DNA from: Bacteroidota bacterium
GTDB taxonomy: Bacteria; Bacteroidota; Bacteroidia; B-17B0; Aurantibacillaceae
Length of the DNA stretch: 33,759 nt
Direction: 5' to 3'
Assembly: GCA_013816615.1 (NCBI GenBank)
Contig: JACDED010000040.1
Span: forward strand, 1 to 33,759
In this document: positions 22,096-30,980 of the stretch, piece after piece
How the letters are laid out: each line of letters starts with the position of its first letter
How positions within the stretch are numbered: position 1 is the first letter of the stretch
Notes under the pieces: model-generated
Database searches by the model: none
Told to the model about the DNA's origin: nothing
The model's input: only the letters and a program-made list of their open reading frames with translations
Position numbers and translations under genes: made by a program

Positions 22096-24312
22096 TTAAA
22101 GCTTAACCTGGATGGTAAAGTAAGCATTTATAGGGTCTGCGGGCAATATTCCGGGCCCGGGATACCCTTCTGCCCTGCGTGTAAAATAACTGCTGTTGGC
22201 CACATTATTTACCCCTGCGCTAAATCCTAAAAAACGCCAGCTGTAATTAGCCGAAATATCCATTATTGAATAAGCTGGAATAATGCCATAAATAGCCGAT
22301 GAAGTTGACAAGGAATTATCGGCATCTGAAAATTGTTGTGCCGTGTAAGAGTATTGGTAAGTAAGGCTGAATTTTTTGTATGCATATGTTACACCTGTTC
22401 TAAAAATAACATCGGGCACGTATTCTACTTTTTTATTATTGTAAGCGCTTTGCTGACTGCTTACATAAATAGCGTTGATGTATGACATGTTTACAAATGT
22501 GGAGAGCTTATGTTTTGAAGTTTTTTTAATAAGCTTTATCCAGTCAATTTCACCAAAGGCTTCAATGCCTGTGTTTTTGCTATCGCTGATGTTAGTGCGG
22601 AAACGAATAATGTTGTAAGTTGTGGAGTCTACTCTTAAAACACTTCCAATTCTGTTTTGATAGTTTAAGAAAAACCCGCTTACATCAAAATATAAAATAT
22701 TTTTTACAACGCCTCTAAATCCCCCGTCAGCAGTAAATCCGGTCTCATCTTTCAAATTAGGATCTACCTGGAAGTTTGGATTTAAAACACGCATATCATT
22801 AAAATTAATGGAGCGGTAATTCTGAGAAAAATTCGCATACAACTCAACCGATTTATTTAATTTTAATTGTGTGCCAATACCTGCCAACATAAAACTGCGG
22901 TTGTTACTGCGGTTATCGGCAATTTTCATATCCAATAAAACATTTCCGGCAAGATCTTTATTTAGTAAACGGTAATAACCATCAGAGCTCGTAACAATGT
23001 TTTCTAATCTTACACCGGGTGTTACACTCCATTTTCTTGTGAGCTGAAAAATATTTTCAATAAATAAAGCGTAGTTAGATGAAGGAAAAATATAAGAAGA
23101 GTTCTCTAAATCATCAGGATTTAAAAATTTAAAATGTGGCTTATCTGTTTTATTGGCATCGCCTTGCTTTCGGTTGGTATTACCTTTGTAAATACGCGCA
23201 CCAATTAAAAAATGGCTATTGTTGTTGAACAATATGTAACGCTGTAAAAAGCGTAATTCACCTCCGTAATTGTTGTAGCTATCACTCAATAAATTACGGT
23301 AAGTTGCGGTATCATCGATTCTGTCTATTCTTCCTAAGTTACCTAATGCATCACGACCAGCATTTAATCCAAAAAATAAAAAATTAAACCTTCCTTTATC
23401 AGAAACTTTATAGTCGGCACTTACCGAAAATAGATTCCAGTTTACTTTAAACCAATTTCTGTAACGGTTAACTAATGTTGGATCTTTTTCAAATTGTTTA
23501 TCGGTTAAACCTCCGGGTTGTTGTGCGAGATAGGAAAGAAAAGTGTACTCGCCTTTAATAAAAAAACGATCGTTGAATTGATATTTTAAGCTTGCAAATG
23601 CTGTGTGGCTGTGCAATTGCGAGCGTTCACGCCAGCCGCTATATTGTTTGTATTGGTAAAAGGTATTGTAGGAGAATTTTTTTACAGTACCTGAAAGTTG
23701 ATTGAAAGAATTTACAAAACCAAATGAGCCACCCGTTTGCCGAAATTTTGCGGCTATCTTTTTATTTGTTGGCGCTTCAGTAAATTTATAATTGATCATG
23801 CCGCCAAATTGCGTTCCAAATTGTAAACCTGCTGCTCCGCGTAAGATCTCAATTCGCTCAATGGCCTCAGTTGGTGGGGTATAATAACTTTCAGGATAAC
23901 CCAATGCATCTGCAGAAATATCGTAACCATTTTGTCGCGTATTAAAATTTGAGATCCGGTTAGGGTTTAAGCCACGGCCACCAATACCAACGGTAGCGCC
24001 AGAACCATCATTCTCAAAAATATTAATGCCCGCAATTTTTGAAAATATTTGTCGACTGTTATTTGCTGCGAGATTTGCATTCAGATCTTGCAAATAAATT
24101 GCTTCTGTTTTTTTTCCGGCATAAATAGTTGTGCCTTCTACATTATTTAAGCGCGAGATGCCGAATGTATTATCTTTTTCGACAACAATTTCTACTTCTT
24201 TTAATTCAATGTCTTTATTTTTTTTCTTTATAGAATCAGTTTTAAGCGAATCGTTTTGAGAAAAAACAAAACAGTTTATGAATAAAAATATGTAAAGTAA
24301 AAGTAAGCGCAT
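22096..24312 (-). CDS. TonB-dependent outer-membrane receptor, FecA-like
   Basis: 738 residues. Signal peptide (LLLLYIFLFINCFVFSQ), a possible TonB-box region (ELKEVEIVVEKD), a plug domain at about 60-170 with LQDLNANLAANNSRQIFSKI, VGIGGRGLNPNR and IERIEILRGAAGLQFG, then a barrel ending TIQVKL. The plug motif and gene neighbours fit ferric-siderophore or ferric-citrate type uptake. It is the last gene of the transcript starting with an imelysin lipoprotein and HTTM gene, 4 nt after the latter. The exact ligand cannot be told, and no carboxypeptidase-like extension precedes the plug. Confidence 0.92.
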   Translation of the reverse strand: MRLLLLYIFLFINCFVFSQNDSLKTDSIKKKNKDIELKEVEIVVEKDNTFGISRLNNVEGTTIYAGKKTEAIYLQDLNANLAANNSRQIFSKIAGINIFENDGSGATVGIGGRGLNPNRISNFNTRQNGYDISADALGYPESYYTPPTEAIERIEILRGAAGLQFGTQFGGMINYKFTEAPTNKKIAAKFRQTGGSFGFVNSFNQLSGTVKKFSYNTFYQYKQYSGWRERSQLHSHTAFASLKYQFNDRFFIKGEYTFLSYLAQQPGGLTDKQFEKDPTLVNRYRNWFKVNWNLFSVSADYKVSDKGRFNFLFFGLNAGRDALGNLGRIDRIDDTATYRNLLSDSYNNYGGELRFLQRYILFNNNSHFLIGARIYKGNTNRKQGDANKTDKPHFKFLNPDDLENSSYIFPSSNYALFIENIFQLTRKWSVTPGVRLENIVTSSDGYYRLLNKDLAGNVLLDMKIADNRSNNRSFMLAGIGTQLKLNKSVELYANFSQNYRSINFNDMRVLNPNFQVDPNLKDETGFTADGGFRGVVKNILYFDVSGFFLNYQNRIGSVLRVDSTTYNIIRFRTNISDSKNTGIEAFGEIDWIKLIKKTSKHKLSTFVNMSYINAIYVSSQQSAYNNKKVEYVPDVIFRTGVTYAYKKFSLTYQYSYTAQQFSDADNSLSTSSAIYGIIPAYSIMDISANYSWRFLGFSAGVNNVANSSYFTRRAEGYPGPGILPADPINAYFTIQVKL

Positions 24313-24316
24313 GAAA

Positions 24317-25663
24317 TCAATATTTTTTTACCCAGTTTTTGTTTTGAAAAAATGAATTGCTTTGAATACTAAGATCTACCTGTGGATCAATGAACTCGCG
24401 AGAGCCACGTCCGTTAAGGGTTACATAGCTTTGAGCGCGAATGATGGGATCTTTAAAGCCTTGTTTTATATATTCAGCCTTTAAAAATTTAGCATAATCT
24501 ATCATCATGTCGGGTTGAGTGGCCATCATTTTTTCCTGCATGTAGGTTAAATATGTTTTATTGTCTATTTCAATTTCACCGTTGGTTGTTCTGTCGTGCA
24601 CATAAAAAAAAGCGGTGCCGGCTTTCTCCATTAGCATTACGCGCCATGAGAAACGATAGCCTTGTTCGGTCCAGTATAAATTACCGGGATACATCAAATA
24701 ACGAAACGGGAGTATTAATTGAATAAGAAAGTGAAGCGTTAAAAGATAAACAAATGCTTTGATGGGTAAAGGCTTTGGTGAAAATGTTATTTGGCTATCG
24801 TTCAAAGGACGTTTAAATATTTTTTTGATCGTTTGAATTATTTTAATATGAAAACTCTCTGTAAAAAAAATTGTGGTAAGACATATCATAATGTATGGGA
24901 ACATACCAATATTAAAAAATAAAGAAGTAGCCAGGTGAAAAACGATCACTAAAAAATAAGTCGGCTTTATAAAACGCGGAATGAACAACAGGAAAGGAAT
25001 AAAAAGATCGTAAGCGCAGCCAAACCAGCTAAAAACATAAGCTACCCATTCTTTTGTCAATAATGATCCTATCCATGGCATCTCGCTATGGGCTGGAAGC
25101 CAGATCTTTAAAGGTTGTGCATGAAACAGCCAATCTGAATTTAGTTTTGCCAGGCCCGCGAAAAAATAAACAATAAATACCTGGAATTTAAGAATGAGAA
25201 TAAAATAGTTTGGCGCATAAGTGGCAGCTGTTTTTTTATTAAGAGATACATCAATTGAAAAATAGCGTTGTGCGGGTAAAAAAATTATAAGAAAGCTAAT
25301 AATGCTAACAAAATAATAATGGTTAAGATAATTGGTTTTATCTATCAGTTCGATATAGGTAAATGCCAGGAAAAAGAAAATGGTAGAGATCCTGTATAAA
25401 AAGCCCAAGGCGATAAATAGCGCGGCAACTGCAAGTGCAATAAATAAAACATACATTCCGGTTTCACCAAAAGGTTTTACCCATTCAAAACCAAAATAAG
25501 GAAAGAATAATTTTGGTTTAATGTACATATCATACACCCAGCCTTTAGCAATAAAGCGTAACACAGAGGCAAGCATTAAAAAGCCAAAGGCCATTCTAAA
25601 AATGGCCAAGGGAGCAAGGTGTACTGGTTTTAAAAAATATGATCTGATGTGGTTAATCACCAT
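24317..25663 (-). CDS. HTTM-domain (vitamin K-dependent gamma-carboxylase-like) membrane protein
   Basis: About 448 residues from the ATG at 25663, overlapping the preceding imelysin gene by 11 nt; a longer form from TTG at 25687 is less likely. Several transmembrane helices with the HTTM pattern: PLAIFRMAFGFLMLAS, LNHYYFVSIISFLIIFLPA, then VYFFAGLAKLNSDWLFHAQP, which aligns in type with the region around the active-site Lys of vertebrate gamma-glutamyl carboxylase. A soluble tail (about 340-448) follows. Bacterial HTTM proteins are mostly uncharacterised; in Bacteroidota they recur beside imelysin genes, so a role in metal uptake or lipoprotein modification is suspected. Confidence 0.85.
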   Translation of the reverse strand: MVINHIRSYFLKPVHLAPLAIFRMAFGFLMLASVLRFIAKGWVYDMYIKPKLFFPYFGFEWVKPFGETGMYVLFIALAVAALFIALGFLYRISTIFFFLAFTYIELIDKTNYLNHYYFVSIISFLIIFLPAQRYFSIDVSLNKKTAATYAPNYFILILKFQVFIVYFFAGLAKLNSDWLFHAQPLKIWLPAHSEMPWIGSLLTKEWVAYVFSWFGCAYDLFIPFLLFIPRFIKPTYFLVIVFHLATSLFFNIGMFPYIMICLTTIFFTESFHIKIIQTIKKIFKRPLNDSQITFSPKPLPIKAFVYLLTLHFLIQLILPFRYLMYPGNLYWTEQGYRFSWRVMLMEKAGTAFFYVHDRTTNGEIEIDNKTYLTYMQEKMMATQPDMMIDYAKFLKAEYIKQGFKDPIIRAQSYVTLNGRGSREFIDPQVDLSIQSNSFFQNKNWVKKY

Positions 25664-26780
25664 CTCCGTCCTGGTAAGTAATAACAATGCCTAAAGCTGA
25701 AGGTGTATCTGTTTTTAATAACACTAATAATTTTACCATTTCTAAATACGCAGCATCAACGGTTGAAGTTGCATTATTAACGGAAGCAGATAAAGGTTCG
25801 GCAACAAGGTTTAATTTTGATTTTGCAAGCGTAAATTGATTTTTAATGGCGGTGTTTAACGATTCAGTGCCGTGTTGTGCATTAAGATCTTCAAGCAGAT
25901 CATCCAAACCTTTTCCATCCGTACCAGCAGCCGAACGGCCCAAATAAACATCTTCAATATTCAATAAACATTCTTTTGCTAAATTAACCGAGATGTTGTT
26001 AGCATAAAAAGATTCACACTTTTCAGGAAGTACAACACCTAATGATTTTTTTCCGAGAGGAATTCCAATTTTACCATTTTTTAAAAGATCGATCTCAAAA
26101 TTCAATTGGTTTACCATTAAACCTAAAGAGCTTCCGATTTGTGATCCTGTAGAAGACGTAAATGAGCTTCTATAACTGTTGTTCCAGGCATTAACAATTG
26201 CATTTGTTTTGTTTTGCATTTCCGTTAAGCAGTCGTTCACATAAGTAATGCGGCTGGCTGCTTTTGGATCTGTATCAAACAAAGTAATAAGCGATGCGTC
26301 TGTTTCATTCTTTCCAAAAATTAAATAATCCAATGCAGGAAATCCTTTTGCGTCAAGGTTACTAATGGTTCCTAAATTGTATGAACCTGAATTAATGTTT
26401 GAATTTACCTGAACGGTATTTGTAGGATAAGTATTAAAATTTGAGCGAACGATCTCTGATTCTGACGGGCCAAATTCAAATGTAGATACATGTTGAAATT
26501 TTACATTTGCAGCAATATATTTTTGACGAAGTGTAGCAAGCGTAGCAGGCGATTTAGTTTGTATAAATGCATTGAATGAAATTACGAACGAATCCAATGA
26601 TACTTTAAACGATTGAAAGTTTGGAATGATAACGTTATCTGCATAATTGCTTAGCATGGCAGTTTTATCAAATGTTGTTTCTTCTTCTTCTTTTTTATCC
26701 TGGTTTTTCTTTTTGCAGGCAACAAAAACTACTGCAAGTAAACTAACGCTTAAAATAAATATAGAGTTCCTTATTTTCAT
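25653..26780 (-). CDS. imelysin-family (M75-like) lipoprotein 2
   Basis: 375 residues from the ATG at 26780. MKIRNSIFILSVSLLAVVFV then AC gives a lipoprotein signal, followed by a Lys/Glu-rich linker. The imelysin-type two-bundle fold is suggested by FEFGPSESEIVR and the degenerate site GFPALDYLIFG, in which the GxHxxE motif of EfeO/IrpA proteins is replaced by GxPALD. This subclass is usual in Bacteroidota imelysin loci. The probable location is the periplasmic face of the outer membrane. Its promoter carries the AAATACC-N8-GGTATTT palindrome. HTTM and TonB-receptor genes follow in the same transcript. The metal bound, if any, is not shown. Confidence 0.88.
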   Translation of the reverse strand: MKIRNSIFILSVSLLAVVFVACKKKNQDKKEEEETTFDKTAMLSNYADNVIIPNFQSFKVSLDSFVISFNAFIQTKSPATLATLRQKYIAANVKFQHVSTFEFGPSESEIVRSNFNTYPTNTVQVNSNINSGSYNLGTISNLDAKGFPALDYLIFGKNETDASLITLFDTDPKAASRITYVNDCLTEMQNKTNAIVNAWNNSYRSSFTSSTGSQIGSSLGLMVNQLNFEIDLLKNGKIGIPLGKKSLGVVLPEKCESFYANNISVNLAKECLLNIEDVYLGRSAAGTDGKGLDDLLEDLNAQHGTESLNTAIKNQFTLAKSKLNLVAEPLSASVNNATSTVDAAYLEMVKLLVLLKTDTPSALGIVITYQDGDGD

Positions 26781-26796
26781 GAATTGAGGTAGATGG

Positions 26797-26846
26797 CAAA
26801 GTTGCAATTTATAGGGGTGTGTATCAATACCTCAAAAATGGTATTT
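26797..26846 (-). promoter_or_regulatory. palindromic operator and -7 box of the imelysin 2 - HTTM - TonB receptor transcript
   Basis: CAATACC-TCAAAAAT-GGTATTT spans 26825-26846. On the minus strand its last base is followed by exactly 20 nt and then CAACTTTG (26804-26797), a near match to TAnnTTTG; the ATG is 16 nt further on. The -33 element would fall inside the palindrome, which suggests repression by a protein bound there. Confidence 0.65.
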
Positions 26847-26892
26847 CCTCATCAAAATCAAGTGGTTGTCAATTATTTAACAAATGATAATA

Positions 26893-26925
26893 ATAAAAAA
26901 AGCGCCGTTGAGCGTCGCTTTTTAA
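26893..26925 (-). terminator. terminator of the DUF4856 gene
   Basis: AAAAAGCG and CGCTTTTT pair around an 11-nt loop on the minus strand, followed by a T-rich run. It separates the DUF4856 transcript from the next promoter. Confidence 0.75.
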
Positions 26926-26944
26926 ATTTAATAAAGGGTTGCTA

Positions 26945-28096
26945 TTATGGAATAAGTGAAGCGTTTAAACTAAATACTGATTCTAATTTTGCAATTGCAA
27001 GATCTAAGTTTGCAGTTTGTAAGTTATACAAGTTGGTTCCAAAATAACCTAGCAATGTTGCTATATCTCCGTTAGAAATTATTTTATTAGGGTTGTATTG
27101 AAATGCTAACACAAAGCCATAACCTTCAGATAAATTGTGGTGTAATGTTGCAGGATCTGATAAATTATTTTTTGCACCTTTTAAGTAGCTGATACATTTT
27201 GCAGCAGCAACTTTTTCCCATGTAGCAATAACTATATCACGCGCGGCATCACGGCCTGCGTTATCGCCATTAACAATAGCAGCGCGGCCTTTTAAGAAAG
27301 CATTCATGATCATTGTATTTGAGCCAATAGCAACGTTTACTGAATTGCAATAACTACCCCAGTTTTTTAATCCTGTAGTATTTGTTGGAAAATCAACAGG
27401 CACGCCAAATAAACCAAATGCTTCGTCCCAAGCTCTTTCTTGTGCAGTAGCGCCATTAACTAAAGTTAAAGTAGTGTTATCAAGCGCAGCAATACCGGCT
27501 AAAAGAGTAGTAGCCTGGTAATAGAAAGTTGCACCCATAAGACCTTTTTCTGCAAATTCTTTATACTCAAAACCATTTGCATCAACCAAAACAGCTCTTG
27601 CGGGCGAAACTAATTTACCTCTTGCACCGCTTGAAGCAGTTGAAGTTGTTGGGTTTGCAGCAGAAGTAATACTTGCAGGTTGTGCATCATCAAAATTTGC
27701 ATTTTGTAATGTTGGAAAATTAAGTGTAGTACTTGTTTTAGCCATTAAGCTAATACCACTTGTATTTAATGTAGAAAGTGTAAACTGATTGTTTGCATTA
27801 GCGTACATATCTTTTAATTTTTGTGCGCTTAATGTAGGTTGTGTAGCCGCTGTTGTAGTATGTGAAGACCTGATGTAAGTAGTTATTTCACCTAACATAG
27901 CAATACAGTTAGTTGCAGTTGTAACGCCTGTAGTGGTGTTTGTGTAATTATAAGTTGTTGGTATGTTATACGAAGGTGTTACCGGTGTTGGAGTTACCGG
28001 AGTTTCAGGCTCAGGCTCAGTTGTTTTCTTTTTACAGCTGCTAAATGATGCAATTGCAACTAATGCAATAGCCGGTAAATAAATGTATTTTTTCAT
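26945..28096 (-). CDS. DUF4856 imelysin-like lipoprotein
   Basis: About 383 residues from the ATG at 28096 (upstream residues of the longer frame lack a signal). MKKYIYLPAIALVAIASFSS then Cys is a lipoprotein signal. A Thr/Pro-rich linker (PEPETPVTPTPVTPSYNIPT) leads to the DUF4856 domain: ERAWDEAFGLFGVPVDFP, NVAIGSNTMIMNAFLKGRAA and TLHHNLSEGYGFVLAFQYNP with a His-His-Glu cluster. The family lies in imelysin/iron-uptake loci and shares that fold type. It has its own palindromic promoter and a terminator, so it is monocistronic. It is thought to bind metal in the periplasm; this is inference from context. Confidence 0.88.
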   Translation of the reverse strand: MKKYIYLPAIALVAIASFSSCKKKTTEPEPETPVTPTPVTPSYNIPTTYNYTNTTTGVTTATNCIAMLGEITTYIRSSHTTTAATQPTLSAQKLKDMYANANNQFTLSTLNTSGISLMAKTSTTLNFPTLQNANFDDAQPASITSAANPTTSTASSGARGKLVSPARAVLVDANGFEYKEFAEKGLMGATFYYQATTLLAGIAALDNTTLTLVNGATAQERAWDEAFGLFGVPVDFPTNTTGLKNWGSYCNSVNVAIGSNTMIMNAFLKGRAAIVNGDNAGRDAARDIVIATWEKVAAAKCISYLKGAKNNLSDPATLHHNLSEGYGFVLAFQYNPNKIISNGDIATLLGYFGTNLYNLQTANLDLAIAKLESVFSLNASLIP

Positions 28097-28125
28097 ATTA
28101 ATTTCTTTGATTTTAATTTGTAGTG

Positions 28126-28175
28126 CAAAGTTCTTAATCAAAATTGTTTTACAAAATACCTTAAAGACGGTATTT
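28126..28175 (-). promoter_or_regulatory. palindromic operator and -7 box of the DUF4856 gene
   Basis: AAATACC-TTAAAGAC-GGTATTT spans 28154-28175. Exactly 20 nt later on the minus strand comes GAACTTTG (28133-28126), and the ATG is 29 nt further. The geometry is the same as at the two imelysin promoters. Confidence 0.7.
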
Positions 28176-28183
28176 AATGGAGC

Positions 28184-29581
28184 TTATAAAGATTCAATGA
28201 ATTTAAGTAAAGAGCTTCTTTCCTTTTTGTTAAGCTTAAAGTAATAATCTCTTGACATTTGCGCTTCACCACCATGCCATAAAATAGCTTCCTGTATATT
28301 TCTTGCTCTGCCATCGTGTAACAAATAAGTATGGCGATTTACCGTTTTTATTAAACCAATTCCCCAAAGTGGCTGTGTACGCCACTCGTTGCTCTTAGCT
28401 AAAAAATCCGCGCGATTATCTGATAAGCCAATGCCCATATCATGCACTAAAAAATCCGAATACGGATGTATTATAATATTATTTAGCGCGGCAATATCAG
28501 AATTATTTGAAGTAACAAATTTTGAAGTATGGCATTTATCGCAACCTGCATTTTTAAAAATGTACTTTCCTTTTAATACTTCTTCATCTTTATAATTTCT
28601 TCTTATGGGTACACCCAAAACTTTGGTGTATAAAACAACATAATTTAATTTTATGCTATCAATCTCAGGAGTCCCACCAGTTATGGCGTTTTGACAATCA
28701 TTTTGTACCGATGTGCAATTTTGATCTTTAAATAACCAGGAAGTAATTCCAAGATCGCCAATAAAAGCACCTGCAGTTTGATGGTATAAATTTGGCACGT
28801 TTGCCTTCCAGCCAAAGCGTCCAAGATCTGTAGTTTTTGTAAGCGCGTTATAAACATAATTTGCTTTTCCAGAAATACCATCCATATTAATATCGGTTTC
28901 ATCTGCATTGGTAAGTATATCTGTAATACTTATGTTCTCTATTAATCCAAGGCCTATCATTTGTTGGCCAATGCGCGGCGAAAATAAAATTCCACTTTGC
29001 ATGTTACCATAATTAAGATTAGAAAATGAATATGTTGGCGCGCGTAAAGAATATACTTCGCCATCAGCAAACGCTCCTGGTATTTCAGTGTAAAAAATTG
29101 AAAAGGCGCCTTCGCTTGTAATATTTGGAAGAGCGTAGTCTTGTAACTGTCCACCGTAATTTATATCAGGCATTGGTTCCCCACTAGAACCTGTTGATCC
29201 GGTACTTAATCGTAATAATAATCCCTTTGCCGAAAACGGTTCGCCCCTTCCATCGTTTAAATGACAGCCGCTGCATGACCTTGAATTGAACAACGGACCA
29301 AGCCCATCTCTTGCAGAGGTTGAAGAAGGCGCTTCTACCCAATTTTGTGAGAAGAAAGAATTGCCTGTAAAAAAATTACCACCCTCCACGGTGCTTAGGC
29401 CTGATATTCTATAGCTGAAAGCAAGAGAAGATTCATCATTAATTGTACGAATACCGGCCGATAATTCTTCACCTATTTCATAACCTGGTATTTGTTCAGA
29501 TAATGGTTCGATCTTACTGTCTTTTTTGCAGGAAAAAAATAATACGAAAAATAATATGTTTAGCCTAAAAATGTATCTCAT
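28184..29581 (-). CDS. di-haem (thiol) oxidoreductase-like c-type cytochrome lipoprotein
   Basis: About 465 residues from the ATG at 29581, which gives a lipoprotein signal (LNILFFVLFFSCKKD). Two covalent haem sites are visible: CSGCH near residue 95 (SRSCSGCHLNDGRGEPF) and CDKCH near residue 350 (GCDKCHTSKF). The layout matches the DHOR family (di-haem peroxidase relatives) found beside imelysin genes in many bacteria. It sits 60 nt downstream of imelysin 1 without a terminator, so the two probably form an operon. A periplasmic redox role in iron handling, comparable in logic to EfeB with EfeO, is plausible but unproven. Confidence 0.88.
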   Translation of the reverse strand: MRYIFRLNILFFVLFFSCKKDSKIEPLSEQIPGYEIGEELSAGIRTINDESSLAFSYRISGLSTVEGGNFFTGNSFFSQNWVEAPSSTSARDGLGPLFNSRSCSGCHLNDGRGEPFSAKGLLLRLSTGSTGSSGEPMPDINYGGQLQDYALPNITSEGAFSIFYTEIPGAFADGEVYSLRAPTYSFSNLNYGNMQSGILFSPRIGQQMIGLGLIENISITDILTNADETDINMDGISGKANYVYNALTKTTDLGRFGWKANVPNLYHQTAGAFIGDLGITSWLFKDQNCTSVQNDCQNAITGGTPEIDSIKLNYVVLYTKVLGVPIRRNYKDEEVLKGKYIFKNAGCDKCHTSKFVTSNNSDIAALNNIIIHPYSDFLVHDMGIGLSDNRADFLAKSNEWRTQPLWGIGLIKTVNRHTYLLHDGRARNIQEAILWHGGEAQMSRDYYFKLNKKERSSLLKFIESL

Positions 29582-29641
29582 TAAAGTAAAAAACTCTGTC
29601 AAATAATAAAATTAACGGTTGAAAAAGTATAATAAGTTTTA

Positions 29642-30841
29642 TTACAATTGAATTCCTAAAGCTAAAGCAATTGCTTTTGTTTTAGTGTCCTGATCTAATA
29701 AAGCATTAATTCCTGCTAAAACTTTTGGCCTGTCTGGCGAAGCACCAAGAATAGCCTGATCGAACGGTGCAGGAATTGCAATTATTTTTGTAATAGAGTT
29801 GCTTATAGCATTTACAAGATCAGTGCTTTTGCTGCTATCGTAAAGATCAGAAAGGTCTTTTAAAGAGTAACCACTTACTACTGTTGCATTAGTTCTTGTA
29901 TACGAACCTTTAAATAAAATTTCCATACCTTTTGCGTTTGCATAAAGATCTTTATGAGTGTTGTCAGAAAAGCAACTGTGCTCATCTTCCTGGTCAGAAT
30001 TATCGTAAGCTGTTTGCATGCGCTCGCCTGATAATTCAGTACCTGCAAGTACGCTTAAACTGTTAAACATTTTTCTGATCGCAGTATTATTATCCATGCC
30101 AACAAAAGTTTCGCGGTAATTTCCGCTAATTGTTGGATCCCACGCATCCTTCACTTGTTTTAAACCTGCAATTAAAATATCCATTGTAACTGAAAGATAT
30201 TGTGCTCTGCGCATTTGGTTAGCAGCAGTTCCGCCGGTTATAAGATAATCTGTGTAAGGACGCATACCTGCTGCTGTTGCAGAAAGATCTTGCCCCCATA
30301 ATAAAAACTCAATAGCATGAAAACCTAATGAGATATTTTTTTCTCCACCATTTTCATTTGCAGATAATAATGTAGCTTCATCAATTGTTGGATACGTTGT
30401 TGCGTTATTGATAATACCAACCGTTGGACTTCCCACAACATAATCAACAAAAGCCTCATCCATTGGCCAGGCATTGATAAAACCTTCAGGTCCATCTGCG
30501 GGATTATCGATAGGGCCATCAACAAATCTAAAAGTTTCGGTTAAGCCATAAATATCTCTTACAGATAACCATGCTGTTTTACAATCAGTATAATTCTGCG
30601 ACGTGCGGTTAGCTAAGAACGCGGTAATTTTGTTTTTTAAATTAATTGCACCCTGGTAACTGTCGTCATACATAGCAAATGCAAGCTTAGCATACGTTTC
30701 TTTTGCTTGTTGTTTTTGACTTGCATTCGGATCTGCCGGTGTAACAGGTGTTGGTATTGGTTCCGGATCTGTTTTTTTATCTTTTTTGCAAGCTGCAAAT
30801 GTTAAAAAAAATGCTGAGGCAACAATAAATAGTTTTTTCAT
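29642..30841 (-). CDS. imelysin-family (IrpA/EfeO M75-like) lipoprotein 1
   Basis: 399 residues. The signal ends in the lipobox FAAC at Cys18, followed by a Lys/Pro linker. The imelysin domain is complete: FRFVDGPIDNPADGPEGFIN, the GxHxxE motif at 173-178 (GFHAIEFLLWGQ; His175 and Glu178), LAGTELSGERMQTAYD and EDEHSCFSDNTHKD. The GxHxxE motif is the feature that the EfeO and IrpA iron-uptake proteins share. It is the first gene of the locus and its promoter carries the palindromic site. Peptidase activity is doubtful for this family; iron binding is the likelier role. Confidence 0.92.
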   Translation of the reverse strand: MKKLFIVASAFFLTFAACKKDKKTDPEPIPTPVTPADPNASQKQQAKETYAKLAFAMYDDSYQGAINLKNKITAFLANRTSQNYTDCKTAWLSVRDIYGLTETFRFVDGPIDNPADGPEGFINAWPMDEAFVDYVVGSPTVGIINNATTYPTIDEATLLSANENGGEKNISLGFHAIEFLLWGQDLSATAAGMRPYTDYLITGGTAANQMRRAQYLSVTMDILIAGLKQVKDAWDPTISGNYRETFVGMDNNTAIRKMFNSLSVLAGTELSGERMQTAYDNSDQEDEHSCFSDNTHKDLYANAKGMEILFKGSYTRTNATVVSGYSLKDLSDLYDSSKSTDLVNAISNSITKIIAIPAPFDQAILGASPDRPKVLAGINALLDQDTKTKAIALALGIQL

Positions 30842-30860
30842 TAAGTAAATTTTAGTTACG

Positions 30861-30910
30861 TAAAGATGCTGAAATCTGTCTATAATATAAATACCTAAAA
30901 AGAGGTATTT
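30861..30910 (-). promoter_or_regulatory. palindromic operator and -7 box of the imelysin 1 - DHOR transcript
   Basis: AAATACC-TAAAAAGA-GGTATTT spans 30889-30910; exactly 20 nt later on the minus strand is CATCTTTA (30868-30861), then 19 nt to the ATG at 30841. The palindrome extends outward (AAATACCT / AGGTATTT). Confidence 0.7.
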
Positions 30911-30921
30911 TTTGTTGGGTA

Positions 30922-30960
30922 AATAAAAAAACCTCTTTAAATGAATAAAGAGGTTTTAAT
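30922..30960 (-). terminator. terminator of the acyl-CoA dehydrogenase gene
   Basis: AAAACCTCTTT (30928-30938) pairs perfectly with AAAGAGGTTTT (30947-30957), loop 8 nt, followed on the minus strand by a T run. It insulates the dehydrogenase from the imelysin promoter. Confidence 0.85.
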
Positions 30961-30980
30961 AAATTTAAAATAAATTGATC

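Noticed and set aside
28957-29154. Minus-strand short frame inside the cytochrome gene
   Set aside because: It is an alternate frame of the di-haem protein, which has both haem motifs in the main frame.
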